This document shows, in pieces, positions 23,883 through 36,309 of a stretch of DNA of 64,000 nucleotides. The DNA comes from Ditylenchus dipsaci. Its lineage: Eukaryota; Nematoda; Chromadorea; Rhabditida; Anguinidae. The position numbers and the translations under genes are program-made. Where the stretch lies: positions 124,001 through 188,000 of the forward strand of contig SADC01001020.1 in NCBI GenBank assembly GCA_004194705.1, given 5' to 3'. The notes below the pieces were generated by a model that worked only from the letters and a program-made list of their open reading frames with translations, was not told where the DNA came from and did not search any database. The first letter of the stretch is position 1; every line of letters starts with the position of its first letter.

Positions 23883-24100
23883 GGTCGTGTCAAAAGTTCC
23901 GTCGTTTTTTTTAAGTGCTTTTGTGCTTTTACCATAGATTTTTTCAACTTTTTTCAAAACTTTACCACTCATTTTGTAGTCAAGATTCTCAGCTACGAAA
24001 GGAGTGGCAAACTTTTGTTAAAAGTTGAAAAAATCTATGGTAATAACACAACGCCACAAATAATGCTTTTGAAAAAAACGACGGAACTTTTGACACGACC
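23883..24100. mobile_element. mariner-type MITE, 218 bp
   Basis: Palindrome with termini GGTCGTGTCAAAAGTTCCGT and complement, flanked by TA on both sides (23881-23882, 24101-24102). The terminus style is typical of mariner elements (known). Confidence 0.7.
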
Positions 24101-24109
24101 TAATAATAA

Positions 24110-26128
24110 CAATTTTATTAAATTCATTCATTAACAAATCAAATGTCTCTTTAAATTAGTGAGTTTAAGCTTCTTCTTTGATTTAGTTTGTCGTCTTATG
24201 AAATGGCTTCATCTTTTGTAGAAGAAAAAACGTCTCGCAGAATTTTTTTTGAAGATCTTTTCATTTTTGGATTTTCGGAAGATTTTTTGAGGAGGGCTTA
24301 TTCAGACAAGGCTTATTCAAATCGGACCCAGTAAATTTTATTTTGGTCCAATCGGAATGGGCCCAGTTTCCTCTTCCCCGATTTTCGAACAAAAAACCAA
24401 TGTTAAAACAATTGGATTTTCTAACAGGTACTATTAGCGCAAAGTGATGAAAAGGGGCTGTACAAGCGAAATTTTTCGAACCGTCGCTGATTTCACTACT
24501 TTTGCATAAAATCCAAAATTTTTCAACTTTTTATAATTAAACAGACAATTTTTGTCGGGTCGAACAAAACGTTTATATAAAAATTTCAAGAGAGAAAAAA
24601 CCTGCTGGTCTTGACTTTTTTTAATTGGAATAAATTGGTATGTTACTTAAACAAAAAAGTCAGATCTTTAATAGTACGCCATTTCGCAAAGACCCTAGTA
24701 GTTTTCTATATTGTCTGATGAATGGTAGAAGAAAAAAAACTTAAACAAGCTTAATGAGCTACAATTTAATTTATTTGTCATGTTTCAAGACTTTTTACAA
24801 AGGGCTTTTTGAATTAAACGAAAAATAAATACTAGTAGATTATGTCAATCACTTGCACACTTTATATTGTTCAACTTTTAAGAAACAAAAAAAATTTTAG
24901 AGTTTCATTCAGTTAGAGTTAAAGTTAGGAAAATTTATTTGTTTTTCGTTCGAATTTTTTTAATCCTAAAATTTTTTATGTATAATCTTGAGCTTTGATA
25001 TTTGTGAATTTTTTCCTAGGACCTTAAAAACTTTAAAGCTACAATGTTTTTTCACATATCTTTCGTATGAAATTAATTACGGCTGACTTAAGGAAAAAAT
25101 TCTTTCTCGCAAATCTTTATAGTTTTCTCACTCCTACTTTGACTTAATTTTTTTTATCAATTAACTGAATATACTTTATTTTTCTTTTATACAAAATTTT
25201 TTTAGCTTTAACAAACTTTTTTGAAATGAATTCAACTTTTATAAATGAAGCAAGTTTTTTAATTTATGCATATCAAAAACATGGCGCTAGTGTCATATAA
25301 ACATTACCGACCACACACTCTCCCTTTGTAATTTTTACGTGGGCTTAGGCCCATAAGCTCAAATGGTGATATCAAGTACCCTCCGAAATTCATCGAAGGA
25401 AGGATATACAGGATGTCCTAAATTAGCCGCGGGGTTTGTGTTGACTATAACTTTTCGAATTTTCTTGATTTCGACGAGATTGTGATTTATTAAAAAAATA
25501 ATATTGAAATATGGAATATTCATGCGAGCAGAAAGCCTGAAAAGTGATCTGGCTTAGAATTCACTGCTTTATCATCAAATTGCAGAACGAATATTGAAAA
25601 GTTTTATCTCTATACGCCAAAAGATTTACTCACTGATTCGCTTGACGAGTGTGAAATCAGATCAAAATTTCGAAGCCCAAAAAATTGTCTTGACCCTAAT
25701 CATGGAGAGAAAAATAATTGTTGGCTGAAACTTCGAAAAAATATATTATAAGTTTTACCGATGGGCCGAAGCCCTTGAAAAATTTTTCTATTGATGCTGC
25801 AGTAATTTTGATTAACCCTGTAGTGCACATAACCATTAAAGTAACTCTGTGTTAGGTAAAATTTTCCTTAAAAGACGATAATTTAACACGTTTTTATTGC
25901 AAAAATATTCCGGATTAGGAATCGAGCCCACTATCAACATTGACCGGACGTCGTCGCTCTACCACTACACTATCAAGCAACTTAAACGATATTGCTTTAT
26001 TGTTGGCCGAATAACTTTCTTATACAAACGATAACAAACTAAAAAGTCAAAAAATGAGTCTTGAATATTTTTGCAATGAAAAAAGTGTTCCGCGCTCATT
26101 CAGACGTGTGAAATTCTCGTTTTCAGCG
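24110..26128. other. AT-rich intergenic region with minor repeat fragments
   Basis: No gene found. It holds a lone mariner-like end (ACAGGATGTCCTAAATTAGC near 25410) and one tRNA-like module at 25918-25972. Just before 26129 there is CTCGTTTTCAG, a good spliced-leader trans-splice acceptor for the next gene. Confidence 0.4.
25918..25972 (-). repeat. tRNA-like (SINE head) module
   Basis: On the minus strand, an A-box-like TAGTGTAGTGGTAGAG precedes a B-box-like GGGCTCGATTCC. No cloverleaf could be closed, so a tRNA-derived repeat is preferred over a functional tRNA. Confidence 0.45.
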
Positions 26129-29100
26129 ATGGCCTATGCTCCATTGGAGAAAGTATGGAGGTTAAACGCCACATAGTATACAAATTTATACAAAAATGAC
26201 TTCTAGTTTTTTTACTAATTTAATAAAACACATTTAAGCCTTACGACTCTTTTTATAATAATGGGCTACCAGCAATAGCTTTATATCTTATAGCCATAAG
26301 AACAATTATTGCAGCGACTGGATTAATACTGAATGCAGGACTTATTTATGTAACTTACATGCAGAGGTTGTTTATTATTTTTTGTTACCTCAAAAGTTTA
26401 TAAAACATTTTTAGATCCCTTCACGGAACTTGCAATATTTTAATCTCTCTTAATGCCCTTTCTAACTTGTTGTACAATGCTGGATTCATGGTGTCTCCTG
26501 TTTTATTAATATCTGGAATTAGATTTGTTCCTCACAACACCTGTATATACTTCCAAATGTTTCCTATTTTTGGAATGGCTTCAGTTATGTGTTTTTTCTT
26601 GATCATTTCTGTTGATCGTCTGTTGTGTGTTACACTACCAATAAGGTAAAAAATGGAGCCTGGTCGAATTTGTTTAAAATTGTTAATTTAGCTACTCAAA
26701 AATGAGCAAGAAAATTTACTTTAGCGTAATATTGCTATTAGTTGGATCTTACTGTGGCTTTTGTTTTTTCATGTGCTTAGAATTTGCGAAAACTGTTGAA
26801 AACAGGTACTGTTAAAATTTATGAAAAAATTCAAGTCTTTAATGAGTACATACTTAATTTGACGCTGCTACTCTATAGTGTTCCGCGACAAAAAAATCCT
26901 CCAATTTTTTGAAGAGTGCTTTGTCCCCCTGGTGATTTTTTCGCCACTAAACAAAAAAATTGAAAACTGGCGAAAAAAACCACAAGGGAATTGTTGTAAC
27001 GTAAAAAGTGGGAAGCTAACCCACTGCGCTACACGTGTAGATCTTCTAGAAATAGTCGTAATTTGACCTATATGTAACATCTCCCCTTTTAAGTATTAAT
27101 GTACAGTCAAGTCTCGATTTAACGAACCCCTGGGGACCGCCAAAAATGTTCGTTAAATCGAAGGTTTCGTTAAATCGAGAGCTTATTTTAGTCATTTTAT
27201 TTAATCGGTGGCCAAATAGCCACCAAAAAAAGGTTCGTTAAATCAAGAGTTTCGTTAAATCGGGGTTTCGTTAAATCGAGACTTGACTGTAGATTTCAAT
27301 GGACTTATAGGAACCGTTCGCAGGGCTACTAGGAATCCGGAGTAAACATCCCGCTAAGATGAGTCTCCCATGTCAAAACCTCTTGTAGGTGTATGCAAAT
27401 AAATGACATGGCCATGAAATTATGAAAGATCGGATCGAATTTTTTTCAGTGGGTACCGCCACCTACTTCCTCCGTTGTATTGTAATACAACCACTTATTT
27501 GAAATGTCGAATGGGAGGGTCCGAATGTATTAATGGGAGGAATTTGAATTATATTAAATGTCCGGGACCCTTGCGGGATCGAACTTGCGACTGCGCCAAT
27601 TGTTGTAACGTAAAAAGTGGGAAGCTAACCCACTGCGCTACACGTGTAGATCTTCTAGAAATAGTCGTAATTTGACCTATATGTAACAGGAATCAAGCAT
27701 TTTTTGCCGCCTTTTTGGGGACAGGGATATTTCACCGTACGGACATTTCACTGTTTGTATCATTTCACCGTCTAGTAAATCGACTTTATTATGATTAATA
27801 GAATCATTTCACATGACGAGTTCTCATTTTGCTCTCATATTTTGATTTCTTTACTCTTAAATATTCTTCCTTTGTAAGATTATCCACCTCCAGAGATCAA
27901 AATTTTGGATTAAGCTGAGAGTAATCAGAATCGTGTCCTGAGCATGATTTGATCATGCTGAAACAGCCACTTGACTAACAAGAACCTCAGTTCTGAAGTA
28001 GTTGTGCATCCCGTAGTGGTGGTATTAAGGTGGTAACCAGAGGCGTAACCAGAAAAAAATTTCAGGGGGGAAGGGGGGCCTAAAGCCCCTCAAAAGTCAT
28101 TTTACCTACACCATTTTCGGCTTTTAGGTTGTTTTTATAATGAAATAATAAATTTCAGGAGGCTTTAGCCCGGTTAGCCCCTCCCCTTGGATGTGTCCCT
28201 GGTGATAACACAGAGAAAGTAGTACTCAGGTGGTAGTACCAAGGCACTGACAATGTATCATACTCAAATGTCTAGGTAGTGGTGCTTGGGTAGTGGTAGA
28301 TGGTAGTCTCTAGGTAGTATCACCTAAATAGTAGTATTACGATAATAGTAGTACCCAGGTTGTATATTAGACAATTTTTATAATGCATCTAACTGTGTTG
28401 GTTAGCTGGATATTCTGGACGTCCCATATACCTACAAAACCAAGTGGTCGTCTACCCATATCAAAAAAAATACGTTGCTGGGTTCCAAAATTTCTTTTCT
28501 GCACTAATTCGAACATTTTAAAGATTATTTGGCAGTAGTTAAACTAAGTTTTGCGAGATTCAGGAAAACTGTGAAAAAACCTTCAAAAAGTAACTTCAAA
28601 ACTGTTAAACCATCTTTAGAATGCTCGAATTAGTGCAGAAAAATACGCTTTGAAACCCAAAAACGTACCCAAAAAAATTTGATCCAAATGAATAATCACT
28701 TGGTTTCGTTGCTACATGGAAGATCCAGCAAAACAGCGGTTAGTTAAAGGGGGAGGTGCATGTTGCGTGGTATTTTTAACCATTGTTGTTTTCTTTTCTT
28801 CGCCCCATTTTGGCAGGACTTCCTTTTACGGAGTCCTCCCAAAAGTGTGTTTTGACCACTTATTCGAGCTTTTCAGGTCGTAATTAGTCGAAAAAACATG
28901 TTTTCAGGATTGGGAAAGACATCTGCAAAAAAAAATTTTGGTCAAAAAATTAAAAATTTTTGACCAAAATTTTTAATTTTTTCTCCAAAATGTACCAAAA
29001 TTTTTATTTATAACAGTCCAACAACTCGTTACATTCATTCCTCAATTTCCTCCATATCTTCTTCAGGACTTTCTGACCTTCTGAAATACCCTTGGTTTGC

Positions 29101-32100
29101 CTAAAGGAATTATTATTTAGACATACCAAGGGTAGACATAAGACATACCAACCGCTTCGCGGCCAAAGATCAGCACACTCCACATTGCAAGGGATAAAAA
29201 AAAAGGTTAAAAATTTTTTTAATGGTTTGGTATATACATACCGTGCTCTCAAGAGCTCAAGACTTTTTAGCGAGGTTAGGTCTATCCCTCAAGGGGCCGA
29301 AAAACATGACCGAAGCATGAAAAATGAAAATTTTTGGTAAAAAGGTCGATTTTTTGATCAAAATTTTTTTTCTCGAAAAATGTCTTTCCCAATCCTGAAA
29401 ACATGTTTTTTCGACTAATTACGACCTGAAAAGCTTGAATAAGCGGTCAAAACACACTTTTGGGAGGACTCCGTAAAAGGAAGTTTAGCCCCCATTTTTT
29501 ATTGATAATGGCTTATCTGTTAATACATTACTTGGCCTATTTTTTACGCAGAATCTGAAAATGTTATCAGAATGAAAAATTTTATTGAAAAATCTCACGA
29601 ATAACGTAAAAATTAACCGAAACATTCATGCCGTATTTCCCTCACGTACCTTTTTAGGATTCTTGTGTTATGGCTTTTCGTCATGGTTTTTGCTTATTAA
29701 ATAGTTATTAGGCAATATACCACTCCAACTGTAGCTTGCTGTCTTAGCTACCGTCTCAGTGGTAAGTTGCCTAGTAGCTGTCACGAAAAAACAGCCAAAA
29801 CACAGTAAGAAGAACATGATTTTGAATAGAAAAAGGATATGTGGGGGAAATACAGTACGCATGTTTCAGTTAATTTTCATGTTTCCCATAAGATTTTTCA
29901 AAAAATATTTCGATTATGATAACACTTTCGCATTCTGCGTGAAAACTTGGACAAGTAATGTATTAAAAGATGAACCAATCAATCAAAAATATGGTTAAGA
30001 AAAGAAAACAAAAAAAGTCAAAAATCCCACGCAACATTCACCCCCCCCCTTTAATAGAAAAACGTTTAAATTAACAAGTAAACTTCTCAGGATAAAATAA
30101 AAAAAACATCTCATGTCGGTAAAAAAACTTTGTGGATGAATCCGCTTGACGCCAAAGTCTTCTGTCCGTTGGTGGTCACGCTGAAATTAGAACAAGCAGG
30201 CCTTTCAGTGTGGATGAAAAGCTTTTAACACCTAAAATGTGCAGAATAACACGTAAAAATTGCAACTAAGAATTGAGACGTGCCAAATGTCCCCAAAATT
30301 TTCTTGGACGGTGAAGTGATATAGACGGTGAAATGACCCGGATTGAGTAGAGAATGACCCGGATGGAGTACCTTATAGAGTAGTAAGGCCATTATTTTAG
30401 TGTTCCTAGACGGAACATGTTTGGCCACCATACAATAACATTTATACAATAGTTTATACTTTAGCCTGTCCTCAGGGTGTACAGAATGACACAAAATAGT
30501 TACAATTAAAAAAATTGTTATTGAATCTAATTTTTTATTTATTTTTTGATTCATTTGGGAATGTTTTTTTGTGAAATAGCTGCTTCCTTCACATAATTTC
30601 TCATTTTTTAGTATGAAATTACAAATCTAAGGGCCTCAGGTAGTTTCACTACGGTCATTGATTTTCCGGGTACAGGTCAATTCATCGATGCAACAGTCAT
30701 CGACAATAAAAATTTATCGATGCAAAACTCATCGCTGCAAAACTTATCGCCAACAAAACTCATCGCCAAAAGCAACTCATCGCTTGCAAAACTCATCGCC
30801 GGCAAAACTCATCGATGGCAAAACTCATCGCCAAAAGCAACTTATCGCTTGCAAAACTCATCGACACTTGTATTTGTGTCGATTGTTCGTTTATCGACAC
30901 TTATATTTCGCCGATTGCCTATTCATCGACACTTGGGTTCGTCGATAGTTTTATTCCTTGATTCATACTATGCTGTCCTTGTAGATCAATTTTTCTTTTC
31001 TTTAACTGGGGAGAAGTTGAATAATTTATTATGCGTTGTTTCTTGTCTATTATCGAGTCAAGTGAAAAAAATGGAGTGTGCGTTTTTATTTGTTTATGGT
31101 TTTTAGAGAAGTATGAGATACTAGGGTCTGCAGGCGCCTATCGAGGCCTATGTCGTTTGGGAAGATTAGTGTTTCGGATACTATCTCCGTTGTTCGGGTA
31201 GAACATTCACCCTACCTACTAACCCACCTACTCTACCTCGCCTACCCTCGCCTATCCTCACCTATTATGGCCTATCCTCGCTTACCCTTGCCTACTATCA
31301 CCTATCCTCGCCTACCTTGGCCTATCCTCGCCTTTATTCGCCTACCCTGGCCTACCCTTGCCTATCCTCGCTTATCCTCGCTTATCCTCGCCTATTTCGC
31401 ATATATAACGTACACCAGACCTGGTCCCCAGGGTGTACGTTATATCAAAAATCGACTGTAATGATTCTACCTGGACACTTGACTATCCTATCTGGCTACC
31501 TACCCACCTTAACTGGCCATTTAGCTACCCTACCTGGTAGAAAGTGGGCTTGAACACAAAAATCCACCTTAAATACAGGCTAAAATCAACCATCACCGAT
31601 TTGGAGGGCAAGGAAAATTTTTTTAAAACAAGTTTGATTTTACGCATTTGTGCTTAAAAGATAGCTAAGATGTTGAACTTGAGGGTTCCGGAAAGATATC
31701 AGACAAAGCATTGCAAAAAGTGGCTAAAAATTTCGTTGTAAAACAATAATTTTATAAAAAGTGTGACGGACGGAAAAAAGCAAAGAACGATAAGACAAAA
31801 GTGTCGATGAACAGATAATCGACGAAATAGAAATGTCGATGAATAGACAATCGACAAAATATAAGTATCGGTGAATAAATAATCGACGAATTAAAGGCAT
31901 CGATGAGTTGAGCTGGCGATGAGTTTTGCCATCGATGAGTTTTGCCGGCGATGAGTTTTGCAAGCGATGAGTAGCTTTTGGCGATGAGTTTTGTTGGCCA
32001 TGAGTTTTGCAGCGATGAGTTTTGCATCGATAAATTTTTATTGTCGATGACTGTTGCATCGATGAATTGACCTGTACCCGATTTTCCTGCAGCAGCTTTT

Positions 32101-33160
32101 TCGACAAATTTTTCAGAAATGTGACTGTTTTGTGTGTCAGCCTATATACTAAACCAAAAATGAATGTAATTGTGACTAAAATGCAGTCGACTCTTCCGAA
32201 AACGGCCCTTAAAATTTTTTTCTTCAGCTGGGTTCGACCTTTTTACTCTTGTTAACTCGTTTTACCCATATAATTCGCCAGTCCAGAAATTACGATTTTC
32301 GCTGTTTGTTTTGAGTAACAGTCTAATAACTTTTCTCCAAAATTGACGCTATAATAAAAAAAAAAGCTAAGCAGTAATTTTTATAATAAAGAATTCAATT
32401 GCGTAGTTTTCAAATTTAAACAATATGAAAAACAAATTTTTGATTTGTTTATAGCAATATTTAAACCGACTACATTTTTCGTTATCTCAAAACTATTTTT
32501 GAATCAAAATACTGTTGTCGTTAATACCGACGTTTCTAAAAAACATATAGCGTCGGCAACCCTGATTAAAAATTGTTGACGCTAAAAATACAGACAATAA
32601 TTCCGGCTATTATAATTTTTAAATATAAACATTAAAAATTTAAAATAATTTTCAGACGAGTGTTATGCAGCATAGGTGACAGTTTATTCCCTGCTATGGC
32701 CCGATATAGCCTTATAATTTTAATAGCTTGCTGCGCCAGCTATACTTGTCTATGGATCACTTTAAAAAAAGTAGATAAAAATAAATCGAACAAAGCAACT
32801 CATCGCATTTTTAACTCTCTTATGGGTATACTAGTAATGTCTGTGCTGCCATGGGTTTCTAATACTCTGCTCAGTTTATTTTTAGCTTTTTTACATTAAG
32901 TTTGATACAGTTTTGGTGTGCCTATATGGTTCTTGGATACTTATCCATTCTCGCCTCAATAGCTGATGCACCTATTCTATACATTTTTAGGTGAAATTTT
33001 TGTATATTTACATTTTCTAGATTAAAGTTGTTTTTTTTATTTTAGCGGCGAATATAAAAAAGCATTCAGTCAGCAATTCTGCTTGTCGAGTTCAAAGACT
33101 GAAACTCAATCTAATTTTACTACTGTTACTCAAGCACGAAGACAAACAACTAATGCGTAA
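26129..33160 (+). CDS. Srsx-like nematode chemoreceptor (7TM GPCR)
   Basis: Six exons: 26129-26152, 26239-26366, 26415-26645, 26692-26805, 32656-32990, 33046-33160, about 315 residues. Srsx proteins are rhodopsin-like nematode chemoreceptors of sensory neurons. The start exon (MAYAPLEK) follows TTTTCAG and is the least certain part. TM1 is in exon 2. Exon 3 has TM2 (LISLNALSNLLY), TM3 and the IISVDRLLCV motif, the family's version of DRY. Exon 4 is TM4. Exon 5 is TM5, a Lys-rich third loop, TM6 and TM7 (ASIADAPILYIFR). Exon 6 is the tail (EYKKAFSQQF). All splice phases agree. One frame break sits in the T run 32887-32892, between TM6 and TM7, where one extra T restores the frame. AATAAA follows at 33196-33201. 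The fourth intron is 5.85 kb, packed with MITEs and tRNA-like repeats. Confidence 0.9.
26994..27086 (-). repeat. tRNA-derived SINE fragment, copy 1
   Basis: Near-identical over about 85 bp to 27597-27688, including the A-box-like TAGCGCAGTGGGTTAGC on the minus strand. The B-box part is missing in this copy. Confidence 0.6.
27104..27289. mobile_element. P-framework pogo-like MITE P1, keyword TTCGTTAAATCG
   Basis: TA-flanked; termini CAGTCAAGTCTCGATTTAAC and GAGACTTGACTG. The keyword occurs once inverted at the left end and five times direct. Framework: CCTGGGGACCG after the first keyword, TTTAGTCATTTTA and GGTGGCCAAAT in the middle. It aligns block by block with P2 (58271-58457), which has a different keyword in the same slots. 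Confidence 0.85.
27569..27690 (-). repeat. tRNA-derived SINE, copy 2
   Basis: Minus strand: A-box TAGCGCAGTGGGTTAGC and B-box AGTTCGATCCC, both close to the RNA polymerase III consensus. The anticodon region carries an insertion, so this is not a functional tRNA. It shares about 85 bp with 26994-27086. Confidence 0.65.
28010..28370. repeat. degenerate GGTAGT-rich minisatellite
   Basis: Irregular repeats of GGTAGTACC/GGTAGTGGT words (for example GGTGGTAGTACCAAGG, TAGGTAGTGGTGCTTGGGTA). Confidence 0.5.
28433..28722. mobile_element. foldback MITE, about 290 bp
   Basis: Arms with AAACCAAGTG, TACGTT..TGGGTT and TCTGCACTAATTCGA and their complements around a centre near 28575. Confidence 0.6.
28817..29487. 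mobile_element. foldback element, about 670 bp, with nested insert
   Basis: Arms CTTCCTTTTACGGAGTCCTC, AAACATGTTTTCAGGATTGG and complements. The centre contains another small inverted unit (CCTTGGTTTGCCTAAA near 29090 / CATACCAAGGG near 29122). Related words (ACATGTTTTT, CTAATTACGGCCT, GTGGTCAAAAC) occur at 49790-49998. Confidence 0.6.
30659..32087. mobile_element. 1.4-kb foldback element with AAAACTCATCG arrays
   Basis: Inverted ends start GGGTACAGGTCAATTCATCG; each arm of about 300 bp is an array of CAAAACTCATCGC-type words. The loop contains a CCTATCCTCGCC-type minisatellite (31190-31540), a truncated pogo-like end (31390-31457) and the dispersed CTAAAATC repeat. Open frames here are repeat translations. 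Confidence 0.65.
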
Positions 33161-33554
33161 AAATAAATCTGTACAACATTTTTCAATTATTGATTAATAA
33201 AAATATTTGATAAAAACATCACTAGAAATAATGCTCTCTATATGCCCTTCATAGTCTACTTTCAATTATTCTAAAAAGCTAGGGACCGATCGATGAACGA
33301 GGTGTTGGTAACTTGTTTGACCGAAAATAAGCCAATGTTAGCAAAATTATGTATCTTCAGGGCGTCGGATAATCGAGAGTGTTGGGTAGTTGGGATGTTG
33401 GTTGATAGCGGCCTAAGTTCACCCCTTCTCTAAACAGTATCAGCTCTCTAAGACTAAAATGGTTAATGAGCTCATACTCTTTAGGGGGCGGTATGCACTC
33501 GCGTTTTACGTTGATGATAACCGAGAGTATACTGTAATTCTACTTAGGTAAATA

Positions 33555-33832
33555 TTAGAGTAGTTCACGGTCGGTTAATTGAAATTACCCGGTTTTCGGT
33601 TTAACCGGGATTTTGGCTACCCGGTTTTATCAGTTTTTTTTCGGTCGGTTAACCGGCTTGTAATAATTTTCGGTTTTTTTTTTGTCGTAAATTAACCGAA
33701 ATTTTGCTGTACCCGGTTTTCGGTTGATCCCGGTTTTTTTGTACCCAGTTTTTCGGTCGGTTTTTTTTTGGCCAAATACCCGGTCGGTCGGTTAACCGAC
33801 CGGGTCGGTTAACCGACCGTGAACTACTCTAG
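33555..33832. mobile_element. element filled with GGTTAACCG words
   Basis: Inverted ends AGAGTAGTTCACGGTCGGTT and complement enclose iterated CGGTT/ACCCGG words. No coding capacity. Confidence 0.6.
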
Positions 33833-34077
33833 TAAATATCCTAATAAGCGATGTTAGCAAGGATAATATTGCTGTTATCCCTCTTTGAAAACAGTCGACA
33901 GAAAATAAATCGCTGAAAGCAAAATAAACCGTAAGTTAAAGCGTTCATATCATGCAAAATGGCTTTTATATGTGCACCATTCTCGGCATGATATGAAATT
34001 ACAACGCTGTTTCATCTTGCAAGCTTTTCAATAATTTTATGATGCAAAACGCTTCCAAAAGAAATATAAAAGCGCTG

Positions 34078-36309
34078 AAATCACCTCCAAATTAAATGAC
34101 CAAATAACCGCTGGTCCTAGAGTAGAGGATATTAACACTGCTGTGATCATGTCCTTTTCGTTTTCGCGGGGCTAGTTTGTATTAAATGGGACTACTGAAC
34201 TGTAGCGATCTCCTGAACACAAAACAAGGATTGTATATTTATTTATAAGTTATTTCAAAAAATTGCCTGTTCACTATAGTTCCACTACTTTTGAAGATTG
34301 AATCTATCACATACCCTAAATAATGTTTGTGGAAATGATACTACATAATTTTGAAAGACCTATTGAGGACAAAACTATTTATTATAGGATAGCTTATATT
34401 TTGCGAAAATGCCCTAAAATGTACTTATCTCCATACACCATATACTTATTTCCATATACCATATAGTATTAGGCATGTGTCAGTGTGTAGCGCTGTTTGG
34501 AACTTTTGTGGACACTTCGTGGAGATTTCGATGTCCTTCGATAGTTCTTTAACTGTAGGTTTGAGCATGCGCGTTTGTTTTTTCATATCGCCTTGCTGGA
34601 CGAAAAAAATCGAATAAACTTCAAAAGCAGTTTTTATTACCCACATTCAGTAATTTATTGACTGAATGTGTTCGGAACACGATTTATCTCACTTTTCGTG
34701 ACCTTTTGTGGAGATCTTAGTGTCATTGAATAGCCCTTTCATTGTAGATAGAGGCATGCGTGTCGGATTTTTCATATCTCCCTACTGGACGAAAAATTGG
34801 GGCCGGAAGACTTTTTGCAATTAGATTTAGGGTTTGCTGTGAATAAAATTGAGATTTCGCCACCTTGAAGTGGAAAATTGGAGGTTTTATGTGAAAATAT
34901 CAAAAATATTTGAATTGGCGCCAATTTTCTGGCGATACCGCCAGGCCTCCTAGCCTTCGTAATGAAACTTCTTGTAATATTTTTTTTCGGACTATGCTTT
35001 TAGTAGATGCTGTTATTGCTAAATTTTTTCGCATTTTTTTCACATTCGCCCAAACCATCAGGATAGGTTTCGAACCACGTGGTTACCCCAAAACTACCAG
35101 GATGAGGCTCGAATCATGGGGCTCGAAACAACAGAAAAGTACTTCAACCGCCACGATGGAGCCCAAACTTTGTGGATACCCCCCAAACACCAGGATAGGG
35201 ATCGAATCACATTCACACCCTTCAACAACCAGAAAGGAGCTCGAACTACCAGGAAAGTACTCTAACCGACAGGATGGGGTCTAAACCACATGGATAAGCT
35301 CTAACCACCAGGAAGGGACCCGAACAACGTGGATGCCCTCGAAGATCAGGACGAGACCTAAAACACCAGGATAGGGCTCGAACCATCAGGAAAGTACCCG
35401 AACCACCAAGATTGGATCCGAACTACTTAGAAACCCCTTAACAATCAAATGAGGCACGAACTACCTGGATGCCCCTAACCATCAGGAACGTAGATAAGGA
35501 AAGTGGGCGGTAATTTTGTAGGCCAGAAGGGGGGGGGGGTAGTGGATATACAGGTAGGGGTAATAAGGGGAGTATGTGATGAATTAACACATACCTCCCA
35601 TTAAAATTTCAAAATAGGGTACAGGTGCCGATAAGCCCCTTTAAAAACTAGTTATAAAATATTTCGATATGGAAGCCCTGTGGTTTACCAACTAATACTC
35701 TGGCTATTAAGATTTTACGTTAAAGTAGAAAACAATGTTTTACAGAGATTTTTGTCAGCACACTTTAAGATGTAAGAGTCTTTTATGTGCAATTATCAAA
35801 AATTTGGCAAAATCTGTGTTGATTTAGTTCACGACTGAAATAATGCAAGGTTTTCCTGGAGAAGTGATCTTGTCAGTCTATCAAATCAACTTTCAACAAA
35901 AAATTCATTGAAAAAAGAAAAATTATCTGCACTAGATTACTGCAATGATTGGTGCATTATTGGTAGATTATCACTTGATTGTCTCGTACAGGGTGCTTCA
36001 AAACAAACTTAAACACCTAAAAATAATTTTGCGTGCCGTATTTCCTCTAATTAAACGGCAGTCTCTAATAAACCGGCACCCCCTACTTTGAGGGTCTGCA
36101 TATTGGCTCATAGCAAAAATTTTGCAGAGTTGTTTAGTGCATTTTGTCAACTCCCACAAGCTTACCGATTCCGTTTTTTTATTATGAATTTTCATGCGAA
36201 AATCTCAAGATCGATTGCGAATTTTCTCTATTTTCAAGGGGTTGAAAAATCTTTTTTTAATTAGAAGAAATACGGTAGGTAGGATCTCCCCCAGTCGAAT
36301 TAAAAAATT
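34078..36309 (+). repeat. left arm of a 10.5-kb inverted repeat (outer part)
   Basis: Matches the reverse complement of 42001-44554 almost base for base, beginning AAATCACCTCCAAATTAAAT. The arm continues after the MULE insertion at 39062-39390. It contains a degenerate minisatellite (35060-35480, AACCACCAGGA-type units) and an R-framework MITE (36035-36277). Differences from the other arm include T-run lengths. Confidence 0.85.
36035..36277. mobile_element. R-framework MITE, copy R3 (left arm)
   Basis: GCCGTATTTCCTCTAATTAA at the left, TTAGAAGAAATACGGTA at the right. Left-end keyword GGTGCCGGTTTATTAGAG read on the minus strand. The mirror copy is at 42361-42604. Confidence 0.7.

Noticed and set aside
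25918..25990. Functional tRNA gene
   Set aside because: A and B boxes are recognisable, but no acceptor, anticodon and T stems close into a cloverleaf.
29668..29862. Minus-strand frame with a signal-peptide-like start (FLFKIMFFLLCFGCFF)
   Set aside because: Within a large intron of a plus-strand gene; no family match, and the frame ends before the nearby good donor.
30720..30860. Regularly spaced short repeats resembling a CRISPR array
   Set aside because: Units are contiguous with no unique spacers, and the genome is eukaryotic.
30658..31106. Repeat-like protein frames (QNSSP repeats)
   Set aside because: Translation of the AAAACTCATCG array, present in mirror image at 31724-32107.
34910..35284. 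124-residue frame also found at 43350-43721
   Set aside because: Minisatellite translation in the two arms of the inverted repeat; frames differ because of T-run length.
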